From contig CP136064.1 in the NCBI GenBank assembly GCA_032622095.1, positions 136,915,954 through 136,979,953 on the forward strand: DNA of 64,000 nt. The letters are read 5' to 3'. Below are positions 12,186 through 24,126 of this stretch, piece after piece. A program made the position numbers and the translations under genes. How positions within the stretch are numbered: the first letter of the stretch is position 1; every line of letters starts with the position of its first letter. The DNA comes from Siphonodentalium dalli. Lineage: Eukaryota; Mollusca; Scaphopoda; Gadilida; Siphonodentaliidae. The notes beneath the pieces are model-generated. The model ran no database searches. It was not told where the DNA came from and saw only the letters and a list, made by a program, of their open reading frames with translations.

Positions 12186-13395
12186 TGGTTCAGGTTTTCC
12201 AAACCGAATATGGCGCCTCTCAAGCTAAGGCGATGTTTCATTTGAGAGAGTCCTATGTTTATGTAGGATGGAACAATGAACAGAGATCCTGAGAGATGCA
12301 AGCCAAATAATGGATTTATGCCGTAATGTGGTTAAGGCCTGATGGCATACATGTACATGTAGTGTTGAAACAACTAGGGATTCCATAGTGTTTTAGAGAG
12401 AGGAGGGTAATCCAAGTGGTTATAACACTTGTCCTCCAATCCCTTTTGTCATAAATCGATTTATGAACATATAAGTTACATGTATGTTTAAACCCTAGTC
12501 AACATAAGTGCTACATGTACTTTTATATGCTCATTTGGAATTTCATTTGGGTGTTATTTAATTATGTTTATCTTAGGTAACTGCTAAATTTGGACACATT
12601 TGATGTCATTTATTGCCCATCACTCCATCTAAAAGCCGAACACAACCAATAACAGATCACAAATACAACTACTAGTACATGTAATTGTCAGTGGGCTTCT
12701 AAAAGGTTGTACCTGCCATTTTGGAACAAAACTTTTTATTGCATTCTCGGAATCTACGGTTATATACCATTCCCGAGATAACTTGTCAAAATTTCAGGTA
12801 TAAATGCCATTTTTCAATGTTTTTCAGGGAAATTTGTGTTGTAAAATGTTGTACGGTACCTGGGTTCTCCATGAAAAATAGATGTCATTTATGAATGTTG
12901 TATATTTTATATTCGAAACCATTCCCGATAAGATAATTATGATGAGATTGTTTTGTAGAAGAATGGCCCGAGGGCGTATCTTCCTTATCCTGGGTGACAG
13001 AGACTAACGAAGATGCGGCAATCATCAAAATTAATATGTTGTATACATGTACATGTTGACAAGAATTTTTATTTGTTTTACTGTTAAAAGTGTCATATAA
13101 CATCATAAAATCATGTTTTCTCATCAACTAGATGATAAGTGAAAATGAAAGTGTACATGTATCTAGTATAACGTTCTGTGTTATTATGCAAATATATTGG
13201 CATTATACCAATCTATTTTCAGATATGATTAGTTATTTGTTAATCCTGAACAGTTTGATTTTCCTGAGGTTTCAACCTTGTATAAGCCCGCCAAGTTGGC
13301 ACCAACCATATAAAAGTTGATTTGCATGAATACAGATGCATTGTAGTTATGTTCAAGAATACAATGTAGCCTCTTATGAAGTGTTGTGCAGTTTG
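12186..13395. other. Unassigned DNA
   Basis: No gene or large repeat was recognised. There are TACATGTAC words near 12345 and 13045 and a twice-occurring CATTCCCGA motif near 12770 and 12920. Short open frames have no family features. Confidence 0.4.
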
Positions 13396-13963
13396 GGTCA
13401 CTAATAAGATCTTTATTCACAAACAATATACAGGTACACAGTTAATGTGCTTTAAAACAAGTACAGTGCACCAGTATAACCACCAACTTGCAACTTTTTA
13501 TAATTAATTAAATACATTAAGTATTTATATTTAATAAATATAAATGAGATCTCCACTACTTATTGTCGGTTTGGTAAAAAAAATTGCCAATGCAGATGCA
13601 GGGCCCAAAATACTAGTACAATTAATTTTGCAAGAATCAAATGACGAATCAAGTTAGTCATTAAGCACTGAAAATGGAAAAGTTTCGCGAGAATCATTAC
13701 AAAAATCGATTCGGTGATTCTCGTCGAATCTTAAGCAGGGCTTATATTTTGGCGAGAATCCAAATCTAGATTCCTGTAAATATTCTCGCAAATTACCCTG
13801 GATTCTCGTGAAAAAGTATGTATACATGTAGATTCTCGCAAAATCAGATGAGATACCGGTATATGCTACAGATGCATATTGTGCATAATGTTGATCCATT
13901 GAAGAAATTTGACATGCTTGTATTTGGATATACAAACATGCATTAAAGATCTTATTAGTGACC
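13396..13963. mobile_element. Small element with 20-bp terminal inverted repeats
   Basis: GGTCACTAATAAGATCTTTA at 13396-13415 is repeated exactly in reverse complement at 13944-13963, giving a 568-bp segment with perfect 20-bp inverted ends. The interior is AT-rich and contains six occurrences of a GATTCTCG-type motif on both strands (13685-13845). No transposase is encoded, and I could not define the target duplication. It is most likely a miniature inverted-repeat element. Confidence 0.65.
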
Positions 13964-14656
13964 TTAAACTACATATAAACATGTTCACTGGACTTCACAT
14001 GGAACTAGTTAAACATGTGCGCATGTCTGAACAAACATTTTCTTAAGGTCGATCCACACCGGATGCGAGCGCATGATTATAACGGCCATTTTCTGTCATC
14101 TGTAGAAGTTCAAACTTCAAAGCGCGCAATTTTTATATTCACACTGCAAGGGACAGAATCGCTGATCATGATTCGATCACAGCAGTGATTTTATGCTTCG
14201 TTGATTTCTCGCTTTGCGGCCAACAAGCGGGATAATTAGGCCGCTGTCAAATAGGATATTTCATGCATGAAATACCATCTAATTGAAGGCGACACATTGC
14301 ATTTGTCATCGCGATAACAAAGATGGTGGGGGACTTAACTGAAGTGCAAGGATAAATGAGAAGAGAACATTCCTGGCAATAGCTCGACGTAATAACAGGA
14401 TTTTTTTATCCCAATTTACATGTATTCCAAGCTTGTGAAGTCACTTCGCACACAATTTGCCCCCCTCCCCCGGAATTGTACCGGAATAGAATTAAATTCA
14501 ATTAAACGCAAATGCTATGATAATTTAATAAGCTGCTACGGACGACAGAAAACGGACGTAAACATCGCACGCTCGTGGCTGATGAGGACTGACCCTTACT
14601 TGAACTTGTCTTCGGTTTCACTTTTTCATACACCCATCATAAATGATAGAGCATCT
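13964..14656. other. Unassigned DNA, slightly GC-richer
   Basis: A GC-richer patch with ATGCGAGCGCATGATT near 14062 and AGATGGTGGGGGACTTAA near 14321. A 90-codon frame (14420-14689) has no recognisable family and runs into the TTAA element, so I do not call a gene. Confidence 0.35.
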
Positions 14657-14660
14657 TTAA

Positions 14661-14932
14661 AGGTACTCAATCCGATCAGACGCTCCTAAATTACTATTTA
14701 TTTGGATTCTGGGGTATAAATATTTGATTCCGAGTCAAGGAACCCCCTCATAAAAGCTCAGAGTGAACAGATATAGATTTATGAAATTTGTTAATTTCTC
14801 GAGATGTGGCCCGGCCAAAAAACATGTGGTCAAACAGACAAATTGCTCTAAAATCAAGAGGTTATTACAGTTACTACCACTTGATTTTAGAGTTATCCAT
14901 CTTCATCCGCAATCTGATTAGATTGAGTACCT
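14661..14932. mobile_element. TTAA-flanked miniature element (272 bp)
   Basis: The left end is TTAA (14657-14660) followed by AGGTACTCAATCCGATC. The right end is TTAGATTGAGTACCT followed by TTAG, a one-base decay of TTAA (14933-14936). Inside are the family blocks with GAGTCAAGGAACCC, GCTCAGAGTGAACAGATAT, TTTCTCGAGATGTGG, and an inverted pair TCTAAAATCAAG / CTTGATTTTAGAG. It is the shortest clean member of this family in the window. Confidence 0.8.
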
Positions 14933-14936
14933 TTAG

Positions 14937-16435
14937 ATATAAATGTAAATTACTAAATAACTTGTAAAAAAGAACAAATGGGTCCATCTTCAATTTGGAA
15001 TGGAAGTGAAGGACACGCTAACAGTCAAACCATTATAACATGAAGTTTTAACTTCATTGTAAACTTCATTGTAATGTGCACAGCATTACATCATCCAGAG
15101 GTGGTACAGTACATGTGGATCCTCTTTCCATATTATGGAATCAAAGTTCTGTCAAAATCGTTGAACTTTCCATATGCTGTATGAATATACCGGTACATGT
15201 ACATGTACTAGTAGTTTTTATGTTGAGTCCAGCGTTCATCTGTCCCATTATTTTGACTGTTCAGTATCATAGGTTGAGGTGTTCCAACTTGATGCAATTG
15301 CGTAAGTACTGCTACATGTAGGCACACCTCTTGGCTTTCCTGGGCTTTCGGGTAAATGTGACGTCTCAGAATCTTGCCAACTGCATGCAGTAATAAATAC
15401 TAATATTCATTGACAATGTGTTTTAATTTGCAATTTTGACGACTACTTCAAGGCTAGAACTTGATATAATTTGTTTTGTATTGTTGACATCTGTTGTCCA
15501 CTGTCGGGAATCTGTATATGGTTTCACTGCAGGATCCTGACAGATGTAGTAGCACACATGATGTTGAGCCCTACCGATACGTTAGTGACATATCACTGCC
15601 AAATGCGTTCAGTTAATGCACAGTACCAGTTGAACTGAATTTACATACATGTACCGTACAACATAACATTATCACAATATTCTTCTTCTGTTCCAACCGC
15701 TGCAGCAATTTGCGTAATGTCAAACCTCGATGCTGGGAGCCAAAAGTCTCTGGCATGAAGACAATATAATTTTAAAACAGTAAACATATACTTTTCCAGA
15801 CACTCTTAATTCTTTGTTGTGGTGATGCGAAGGATCATCGCTTTAAAGTTTCCAACTTCCAAGTCGATTGGCTAATTAATACTAATTTATACAGTACATT
15901 TGTAGTCCTATAGTACAGGTACTAGTACTGATCTGAAGCCTGTAGATCAAACTTCTCAGTTGCATATCAGTAATGAGTGACCCAGTGGTTTTCATTCGTG
16001 CCATAATAGCCATTGAGTACCGGTACTGGTACTGCCATATTCAGTCCGTTTCCTGGTCCTCAAATTGGAAATATAAATCATTTTGACAAGACATTTCTTT
16101 CGATTTTATGCGAACATCCATATGAATAAAATCGTTGAATCTTGTATTTAATTCACAATATATCCGATTTGTATCTAGTCGATCATTTTCTGTTGTCCAT
16201 CCATGTTAATTTGCGACAAAATTACCATAAAATACACGCTAACTCTTTTTGCGCTCATTTCACGTTGGAAGAATATATTGAGTTTGCCGAACGAAACGAA
16301 ACGAAATCTTAAAGATTAAAGGTTACAAACTGTAATTCTATGCCCTAATATTTTTCTGTTCATTTATGGTCTAATATAATATACTCCCGACTCATTTTAA
16401 GTCACTCAACTTGTAAGCATTGTCAATGCGAAAAA
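14937..16435. other. Unassigned DNA
   Basis: AT-rich with TACATGTACATGTACTAG words near 15195 and ACCGGTACTGGTAC near 16018. No gene, RNA or mobile-element boundary was recognised. Confidence 0.4.
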
Positions 16436-16439
16436 GTGT

Positions 16440-18375
16440 CCGTGTAGACACCAGGCAAGATGGCGTCCAATATGGCCGCCGTTTTTTTCCAGTCGAGTCC
16501 CTAAGTCAATTCGATGCATATTATAGTGAAAACATCTTGTCTTGTGTATACAAATGTATATACTTGTGTGAAGCTAAGATGTATTGCCACATTTAAAGGC
16601 AAAATTGCCGCCAAAATGGCTGCCGGAAATTTTGACGTTTTTACACTAATATCTTGTAGATTAGTTTCTGCTCTATGGAATTGGTTCAGAATAAGGACTT
16701 TATTTTGTATTGTTCAAGTTAATGATCATCGAGCAATGAAACGTGCTATTCATTTTGGGTCACAGCCCCTTCAGAGCCCTCAAAAATTCGATTTTACAGA
16801 ACGCGGAAAGAAATTTGTCATTTTGTCTCAAAATGGCGGCTAAAATATGGAAAACGGTGAATTTTTCCCTAGCATGCCAATTAATCGCTTACGAGCTGTG
16901 GCTGACGAATAACCTTATGTCTTATATACATGATGTTAACAATTATGATGCACCTTAGTTAATTGTTAGTGTAACTACTGACATTACAAGAACAAATCTG
17001 ATTTTTCTATCACAAGCTTGCCATCGAAATCGTCAAAAATAACAACCAGGAGGTGAATATGTGGTCACGGGAGAGGTGCGGTAGAGGGGTAATGTCACAA
17101 GAGCTATACTCGACCTTCACCACATAATTTGCAGTCACGTTATATTCAACTAATTAACGGGTCTTTTTCTGGTGGTTTATAGAACACCAAATGGGTGGAA
17201 CATCTTGATATATACATGATGTTAACAATTATGATGCACCTTAGTTAATTGTTAGTGTAACTACTGACATTACAAGAACAAATCTGATTTTTCTATCACA
17301 AGCTTGCCATCGAAATCGTCAAAAATAACAACCAGGAGGTGAATATGTGGTCACGGGAGAGGTGCGGTAGAGGGGTAATGTCACAAGAGCTATACTCGAC
17401 CTTCACCACATAATTTGCAGTCACGTTATATTCAACTAATTAACGGGTCTTTTTCTGGTGGTTTATAGAACACCAAATGGGTGGAACATCTTGATATATA
17501 TGTCAAATTGCACATCCGGTGGAATGGAGTCGATTTGAGATTATAGATGCGCGCCCTACGAGTATACCATTTATTAAGGTCAAGGGCGACATTACCCTGC
17601 TACCGTGAGGTGCATAGGTATAGAGGTAGTTACTCTATAGGCCTATGATAACACCATGATCATATATAACAATTCCTTGTTTTTATGATCACATAGTAAC
17701 TCCCTGTATACATATTCACTTCATATTTGTCCGCATACAAATGTTAGTATTTAATATATGTAAGATAGAATAGTCCATTTTATTCCCTAATCACAACTTG
17801 TAAGCGATTACATAGCATGATGTGGCAATGTTTGCCTCTTTTAAAAAATTTTGTTGCCATTTTTGCAGCCAGTTTGGGACAAAGTGACAATTTTGATTAA
17901 ATTGAGTTAAAATATTTATAGGTAATGGTATGCCTCAGTTACGTTGCACAGTTCTGTTCATTTCTTGTTGAACAGTGAATAGAATCACAATGGTGATTTT
18001 TGGTGAAATTTATACCACGTTCTGTTAACAATTTAATATTTGAGGGACCGGAAGGGCTGGGACCACAATAATGTCATATTTTATTGCTTCAATGATCAGT
18101 TAACATTATAAAAAAAAAATAATAATAATAATAATAATAGTCCCAACTATGAACCAGTCACATACATAATTAACTTATCTAGAAGATATCGGTGGGAGAA
18201 AAAATTAAATTTTCCACTTCCAGCTGCCATTTTGGCGGCCATTTTGGAAGGAGCAATTTTGCCCTAAAATCTGGTATTGTAACTTCACAAAAAATATATA
18301 CATTTGTATACATATGACAACATGTTCTCACTTTAATTTGCATCAAACTGGCCCTAAGTGACTCGTAAGAAAAAC
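16440..18375. mobile_element. Large foldback element with ~500-bp diverged arms
   Basis: The left arm, about 16440-16925, is matched by the reverse complement of about 17800-18375. Order of landmarks: CCGTTTTT and GAGTC near the end, TATACAAATGTATATA, GGCAAAATTGC, CCAAAATGGCTGCC, ATATCTT(G/C)TAGAT, TTCAGAGCCCTCAAA-type, ACAGAACG, TTGTCATTTTGTC, and TAATCGCTTAC near the inner end. Identity looks moderate. The centre holds a perfect 286-bp tandem duplication. Frames of 109 and 71 codons across the left arm have no family match and run through the ATGGC-rich repeat core. No transposase was seen. Confidence 0.7.
16925..17496. repeat. Perfect tandem duplication, 286-bp period
   Basis: Two consecutive 286-bp units, 16925-17210 and 17211-17496, appear identical base for base on reading. 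For example, GTTAACAATTATGATGCACC starts at 16935 and again at 17221. They sit at the centre of the foldback element. Perfect identity in otherwise diverged DNA means a very recent duplication or an assembly error. Confidence 0.9.
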
Positions 18376-18529
18376 GGTGGATCTACACCTGGTATTAATT
18401 AATTAATTAATGTAATGGTAATCCAAACTATACATGTGAAATATGTTGTTGTAATTTAAGGTTTGAGCACCTAGGCTTGGTCGAAAATACATATTCAAGT
18501 TCGCTCCTGTTGGTAACTTTTTCCCCATA

Positions 18530-18800
18530 ATGGACAGTAAAACACCCGGTATATCATGAGATGGATAAACACCTGGGTATACCATGAGATGGAGAAACAC
18601 CTGGGTAAATCCCTACCAAATGGATAAGACACCGGGTAAATCTCGATATTGGTTTTATATACCTGGATTAACCCCGGTATAATGACTTTTTAATTGGGGT
18701 TTACCTGGGTAGAATATTATTTTACCCTGGTTAACCGGGGTTTACCATGGATTAAACCGGATAAACCCCCAGTTTTACCCGGGTACATTTTTATATGGGG
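18530..18800 (-). repeat. Terminal fragment of the large dispersed repeat (ACCTGGGTA type)
   Basis: Diverged ACCTGGGTA / ACCCCGGTA units end in GGGTACATTTTTATATGGGG, the reverse complement of the terminus that starts the left copy at 4724. It is a third, short copy of that repeat's minisatellite end, in minus orientation. Confidence 0.7.
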
Positions 18801-19265
18801 TACACAGGATATATACCCATCACTGTTAACTGCATATGTTCAGCAGTTCTTATGATATTGGTTGGGGTAATGCATATTTTGGGAGGATATATAACAAACA
18901 AAAGACACCCATATGTAAGGCCAAGTGATAATCTGACAGATTTGATTTGCTCTTAAAGTGCCTTAAGTGGAATTAATTTATTTGCTCTTTTAAAAGTAAA
19001 ATTCATTTATTTGAGCTTGAGCATAAATCAGATTGTCTAGAAATAAAAAAAGAGTGAATTAGACTCTGAGAAAGGAATTACAAATAGGTGGACTAGTATA
19101 TATTATTAAATACATGTATGATAGTCTCATGTCTTATTTACACTTAAGCGCAAATGATGTGCGCTTAATTGAGCTCAAATAAATGTTTTTTTTACATAGA
19201 GAATAATTAAATGATTGGGTCTATGAACACCTTTCATGTATGGTACATATTCCAGATACAGATAA
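18801..19265. other. Unassigned DNA with palindromic words
   Basis: Contains TTAAGCGCAAATGATGTGCGCTTAA at about 19145-19169, a strong short palindrome. Related words recur near 19840 and 38250. No gene was recognised. Confidence 0.4.
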
Positions 19266-19640
19266 TTTAACGGTACGGTTGGCCTTGGCGGTGGGTATCC
19301 TGTGAAATTATTTCCACCCTTCGAAAACCGCCACAAAAATAAAGAACATCAAAATGTAGACAGACTTTGTCCATATACAAATAAGTAATATCGCATAAAC
19401 AGTATGTTATTGTCAAATGTTTGACGGTTTTGACCGTTGTTATGTAAACAAAAGCATAAACAGTAACTTTTCTGGTGTTTGTTTATATTATGATGGTAAA
19501 CATAAAGAGCGTTCTTTGTTGGTGAATTCCTGATATGGAACTAATAAAGAGCGTTTATGCCATTTGTGTGTGTGATTAGCCAGTTCAAGAGTCGCATTAA
19601 TATTGTGCTGTCTTCTGTAACACAATCAGGCTCTTGCTTA
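19266..19640. repeat. Relative of the TTAA / GGCACGG element
   Basis: TTAACGGTACGGTTGGCC followed by GGCGGTGGGTAT matches the end of the element at 24424, and the interior AAAGAACATCAAAAT, TTATGTAAACAAAAGC and AAAGAGCGTT(T/C) blocks match 24760-25080. Only one end is clear, so the copy is partial or diverged. Confidence 0.55.
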
Positions 19641-19854
19641 GGTAAAATATTGTAGGTCTTTATGGTAACATGCTGTTTACGTGATGGTCATGGTATATAT
19701 GAACGAAACTGTAAGGGTTTTTAATGTTTTTCTGTTTACGGTGATTAGAACAAATATCAATATTTTCGACAACTAAGGCCTCACGTGCCTTTAATAGCAC
19801 TTTGAATGTGCAAATGATTTACGCTGTTTAAATAATTTGCACTTAAGTGCAAAT

Positions 19855-20350
19855 GAACAGGTCATGGTGAACCAACGATCGACCTTTATTAGACTAATCG
19901 CTATAGAATAGACCGATTGGTCATTCATCATATGCAGGCATTGGGGATAAGTCGAGTCACTCTGAACTGTTCTATAGTGGTAATTATATTACATCCAATA
20001 CTTAAAAAGAGATAATTCTAATTTCTGTTGAAAGACACGGAATAATTATTTACTGAATATATTCAATATAAAGATAGACTGATCAGTTTTATACAGATCA
20101 ACCAGTGGTTCACCGAGACCTGCAGATGATTGTTGAGCTTCGGTACATTCAATGCGATTATTAATAAACATGCAGGTCTGGGTGAACCACCAATAGATCT
20201 TTATTTAGACTAATCGATCTAATATAGACTGGTCTTACACCACCTAGATGCATCTGAGATAAGGGGAGTCACACTAAACTGTTCCATGATATCGTTCAAC
20301 TTGGTAACTACTTAAAAACATTTGGAATTCTTTTGAGAGAATGAGAATAT
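19855..20350. repeat. Diverged ~300-bp tandem duplication
   Basis: The block GGTGAACCA, GATCGACCTTTATT-type, AGACTAATCG, TAGACCG, GGATAAGTCGAGTCAC and AACTGTTC at about 19866-19975 recurs at about 20175-20285 with moderate divergence. A partial third trace (GTTCACCCAGACCTG) lies near 20487. No coding function. Confidence 0.65.
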
Positions 20351-21057
20351 AAATAAACGTTTAAAAATCTTCAAACAAACACCATTTAAATATTCAAAAA
20401 TTGGAGTGAGCACCTCTCGGCTCCTGACAGTGACTGACTCGGCATGTCAGTGTCAGCCATGTTTTATTGGATTTAGATCAATTGGTGTTCACCCAGACCT
20501 GATATTTAAATGTGAATTTGGGCTCCCTTTCCCATACAATTTAGTAAGACACAAACTTACGCAACCTTCCAAGTCTGCATGGGATTGACATCAGCCGATA
20601 TACTGCAACGTATTCATCGATCAGTTCATGCCAATAATGGAAACTTGTTTGTGACTCGTCTTCCATTCCAGATCATTCCAAGTTTAACCTGCTGGCTGCT
20701 GTCAACTGTCTAGGATTACTTGAGTACCGGTACGATTAAACGGACACTGACCGTGGAATGTCGCATTTCCATATCACATAAGCGTTGCTAGTATAATGTC
20801 TGCAATATATGCTGTCTTTGTGGTGCGAATTTCTCAAAACAAACATCGTTAACTTGGGAAGTAACAATGCGGAAGTTACAATTTATGGGTTTTCCCAACC
20901 CGGAGGTAAACAAATCAGACAGTGCAGTCACGCAGTCGGAGGACATCGCGTGGCGAGGGGACTGAACTCTGTTTTGCAACTTGCGATCGACGTACCCCCG
21001 GTCATCTGAGTACTATCCCTTTAAGCTTTAAAAAAGTTAAAATAACAGATGGTGCAC
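20351..21057. other. Unassigned DNA
   Basis: No convincing gene. Frames of 60-66 codons overlap on both strands and resemble nothing I recognise. Confidence 0.4.
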
Positions 21058-22030
21058 TTATAACGAATAACACATTCTGAACAGGTGAGTTTCAAGAGCT
21101 GTTTTAAAAGATGATACTGAGTCATTCTTCCTCATATCAACGGGTATGCTGTTCCAAATAGAAACTGAGACATTTTGAAATGAGCACTTTCCATAGTTCA
21201 CATTTAGTTTATCGGGTATATGAGACAGTTGGACTCCACTTCGGTCATTTCGAGTAACTGAGCTGTGTTTGATAATCATTTCAGAAATGTAAGATGGTGT
21301 ATCTCCGTGAAGTGACTTGAAAACAATTAGGGCACATCTGTATCTGACACGGTACTCAAACTTCAACATGTGTAGTTCTTTCATGACATGTGTTATTCTG
21401 CTGCATCTTGGTACATTAGAAACGAGACGAGCGCAGCTTTTCAATAAAAGATCAATCCTCCGGACACTTCCCGTTGTAAGGTGTGTTTACAATGGATTAA
21501 AAGTGTCAACTTTAGAAACAATCAGAGATAGCACGGCATGTTTCATCGCACTTTGGCTTAGGTGACATTTCACTCGCATCAAGGCTCTCAACTTCATGTA
21601 GCTCGAGCGTACTGTCAAAGTACGCTCCTAGGTTACGTAAGGAGGAACACGATGTTACATGACTATTCGCAAGCTGAATTTTGAAAGATCCATCCGAATC
21701 ACTGCACCCATTGTCGTGAAGTAGACTGAGAGAATATTTGGAACCAATAACAATGTATTCAGATTTATTATCGTTTAGTTTCAACTTATTGCATTGCATC
21801 CATTCTTTGACATCCGTGAGACAGTTCTCCAATTTCGACCTCGCTGTTTTATAACCGGCTGAGTCATTTCGAGGAAAATCTATATACATTTGAGTGTCGT
21901 CAGCGTAAATATGGTATCGCACAGAGTGTCTGTTTAAAATATCTGCCAGTGGTATGGTGTAAATTAAAAAAAAAGTAGAGTATCCAATACGATCCCTGTG
22001 GCACTTCAACGTCAAGCTTTAATAGTCCCA
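21058..22030 (-). pseudogene. Non-LTR retrotransposon reverse transcriptase, C-terminal half (broken)
   Basis: This is the 3' part of a CR1/L2-like (Jockey superfamily) reverse transcriptase gene on the minus strand; the intact enzyme would copy element RNA into DNA at a nicked target. The VPQGS motif is encoded at 21990-22004 and the catalytic YADD at 21896-21907, followed by TQMY and a KLKLN(D)NKSE segment and then SLRNLGAYFDS. After frameshifts near 21970 and between 21445 and 21580, the C-terminal tail continues at 21444-21058. Its AARLV-like, FKSLHG, PSYIS and WNSIP blocks and final ALETHLF are typical of the end of these proteins. Multiple frameshifts make it inactive. Its upstream half lies at 24127-24375, separated by about 2.1 kb of other inserted DNA. 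The clade call is from motif style only. Confidence 0.85.
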
Positions 22031-23147
22031 ACAGACCAAGCAATCATATCTGTGTAATGACCAGTCATGGTCATTCCTTAAGATTGTCACAGATCAGCGA
22101 CATAAAAATATGTCATTTCTAATCATCGTATGCGATATCTTCCTGCGATGCATGCACGTACATGCATGGGCATGTCAGTAAGAAACGGCGTAAACGAGAT
22201 ACGATCCGGAGTCATATACACGGGGAGCGTTCTGTCGCTATTGCGTATTTCGTTTACCTTTTTGAACCTTTATAAAGTAGAGTAAAATCCATCAAAAACG
22301 ATCCCCAGCCTTTTATCTAGCTCTTAATATTGAGCTAGTTATGACACGACAAAGTTGGGCAACGCAGGTACGCAGCTGTGTAAACTTGATGCGGTTTACA
22401 GACAAACACTGGGAGCGTTTTGTCTATGTTGCATCTTTTGTTCCATTTGAAAGTAGAGGGAAAACGCTCAAAATCGATCCCCAACGTTTCGCCTAGCACC
22501 AAATAAGTAGCGAGTTATGACACGGCGAAGTGGGGCGAAACAGATAAAAACCTCATTTTTGCTAGATTCTGGCAATTATCACCTGTGATGCGCGTTATGA
22601 CGTCATACGGCAAAACCTATAAAAGGCGGCAAGCAACAGACGTCGAGTCAGTTGAGGTGGACGTCAGATGCTGGGAAGGTAACGGCGTTTTGGCTGTCAG
22701 TGGAAGACATGCATCATTGATACGTATAGCAGTTACCATAGAGGTGGCTTGGGGTACATATGCATCTACAGAGTACGGCTTTATTGAATCAAACTATTCT
22801 GCACCAGTATGGGACTACCTCGGAGTCGCTGTCATCCGGCATAATGTGTCAGACGGCATACGTCTGATTTGCATGGCGATTTCCTGGTTTGATGCAGAAC
22901 ATTGGTGAAACAGATTTGTAAACGGGATTTCAGCGCAAGACGAGTGAGCGCATGCAGGTCTATGCAGATGATGGACATCGTAATGGAAGCTATAGGCCTA
23001 CAATCGCATGCGGCAGGGGAAGTGTACCCACTTATATATTCAATGGACACATTGTCAGCATTTAATATGTGTTTTATATTTTAATTGTTGTGTTACCTAA
23101 TTATGTATGTTATCGTTGATAAAACAATAAATGTTTCCGCTGTATGA
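22031..23147 (+). promoter_or_regulatory. Promoter-bearing retroelement-like segment (CRE, TATA, Inr, polyA signal)
   Basis: The segment interrupts the reverse transcriptase pseudogene. Two ~176-bp diverged repeats (about 22185-22362 and 22363-22545, each with GGGAGCGTT, GATCCCCA and GAGTTATGACACG) precede TGACGTCA at 22598-22605, TATAAAAGG at 22618-22626 and an initiator-like TCAGTT at 22648-22653. The TATA box starts 32 bp before the putative start A at 22650. An AATAAA lies near 23126. This order (upstream repeats, TATA, start, poly(A) signal) is what a solo LTR or a retroelement 5' region would show, but I could not find matching TG...CA ends or a target duplication. The frame at 22585-22908 starts at GTG and resembles no family. 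Confidence 0.5.
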
Positions 23148-24126
23148 GTGTTATCCAGATATCTTGTTGTCGTAGATAAACAAGGTAGACCTCACTGCAC
23201 GTGGAATCTCATGAGCCATTGTCAATCTTGCATGGTCATGACCGGCCGTCCTGTTACACCTGTTAAGAACCATTGGAAAATCATAGTTAATGAGGCGATC
23301 GGAGTTAATTCAAATAGCCAATGGCAACAACTAGTATCAATGCAGAGTGATTTCGATCGTTTTTCCATTGTCGAGGAAAAACTTCAAATGTCCCATATTT
23401 GGAAACCATGTCACAAATTTCCCAAACACAAGAAGTGTTATTTTTTCATTGTCCAACTACTGTGTATGTTGAAATTTAAGGAAGATGTTTTATGCACAAG
23501 ATGTGGTCAAGTTTATAATGACACAGTCAAACATGTTTTTCACGACTGTGACTTTCCTAGCAACTCAAGAAATGACGCTTGGTATCGTTTTTTGTCCCAT
23601 TTTCATATAGACTGTTTTATGTGTATTGATAGAATTCCTCCCTCCAATCAAATGCTCATGTTTATTGGGCACATCCCAAATGCTATATTCGACATAGCTG
23701 AAGATGCCCTCGCCATAGTCGATTTTTTCGTGCTAGAGGCCACGGAAATATGGCATTATTGGATAACTGGAACTCCCGGCTGTGCACCAGAGATCGTCCT
23801 GAGAGACGTGATGTGAAATAAATACATGTATGCAAGCGATGTTTTCATGTTGAATAATAATTAAGGCAATATCTTTAATTTAGTTTTGTATTCTTCTTAT
23901 GCGTAAAAGCATTAGTCTCTTTTCCTCTATGTTTACATTTTGTTTTCTGATATCGCGGTTTTCTCACGTTTTTCAGTCAATTTAAGTTGCCATGATGTAA
24001 TTATGCATTCCTGTATCAAATATGTTTTTGCCTGTGGCAATTCATGTATTTGTATATATGTTTACAATTTATTATAAGTTTGTATCGAACTCTTCAAATA
24101 TGGAGGATAATAAAGATATATATACA
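23148..24126 (+). pseudogene. 5'-truncated non-LTR retrotransposon 3' end with zinc-knuckle
   Basis: A 222-residue open frame (23148-23816) has no proper ATG start, consistent with 5' truncation. Near its middle is a Cys-Cys-His-Cys cluster (C116, C119, H129, C134: spacing C-x2-C-x9-H-x4-C) of the type found at the C-terminal end of many non-LTR reverse transcriptase proteins. The preceding stretch with WQQL and MSHIW is similar in style to their C-terminal region. About 300 bp of AT-rich 3' UTR follows, ending in GGATAATAAAGATATATATA just where the other reverse transcriptase gene resumes at 24127. I infer a dead 3' fragment inserted in plus orientation into the minus-strand element. The family beyond non-LTR is uncertain. 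Confidence 0.6.

Noticed and set aside
14321-14350. AAAGATGGTGGGGGACTTAA looks like a good translation start context
   Set aside because: The frame closes after about ten codons and no splice donor fits; not a gene start that can be supported.
22585-22908. 108-codon frame downstream of the TATA box
   Set aside because: Opens at GTG, overlaps the promoter itself and resembles no retroelement protein.
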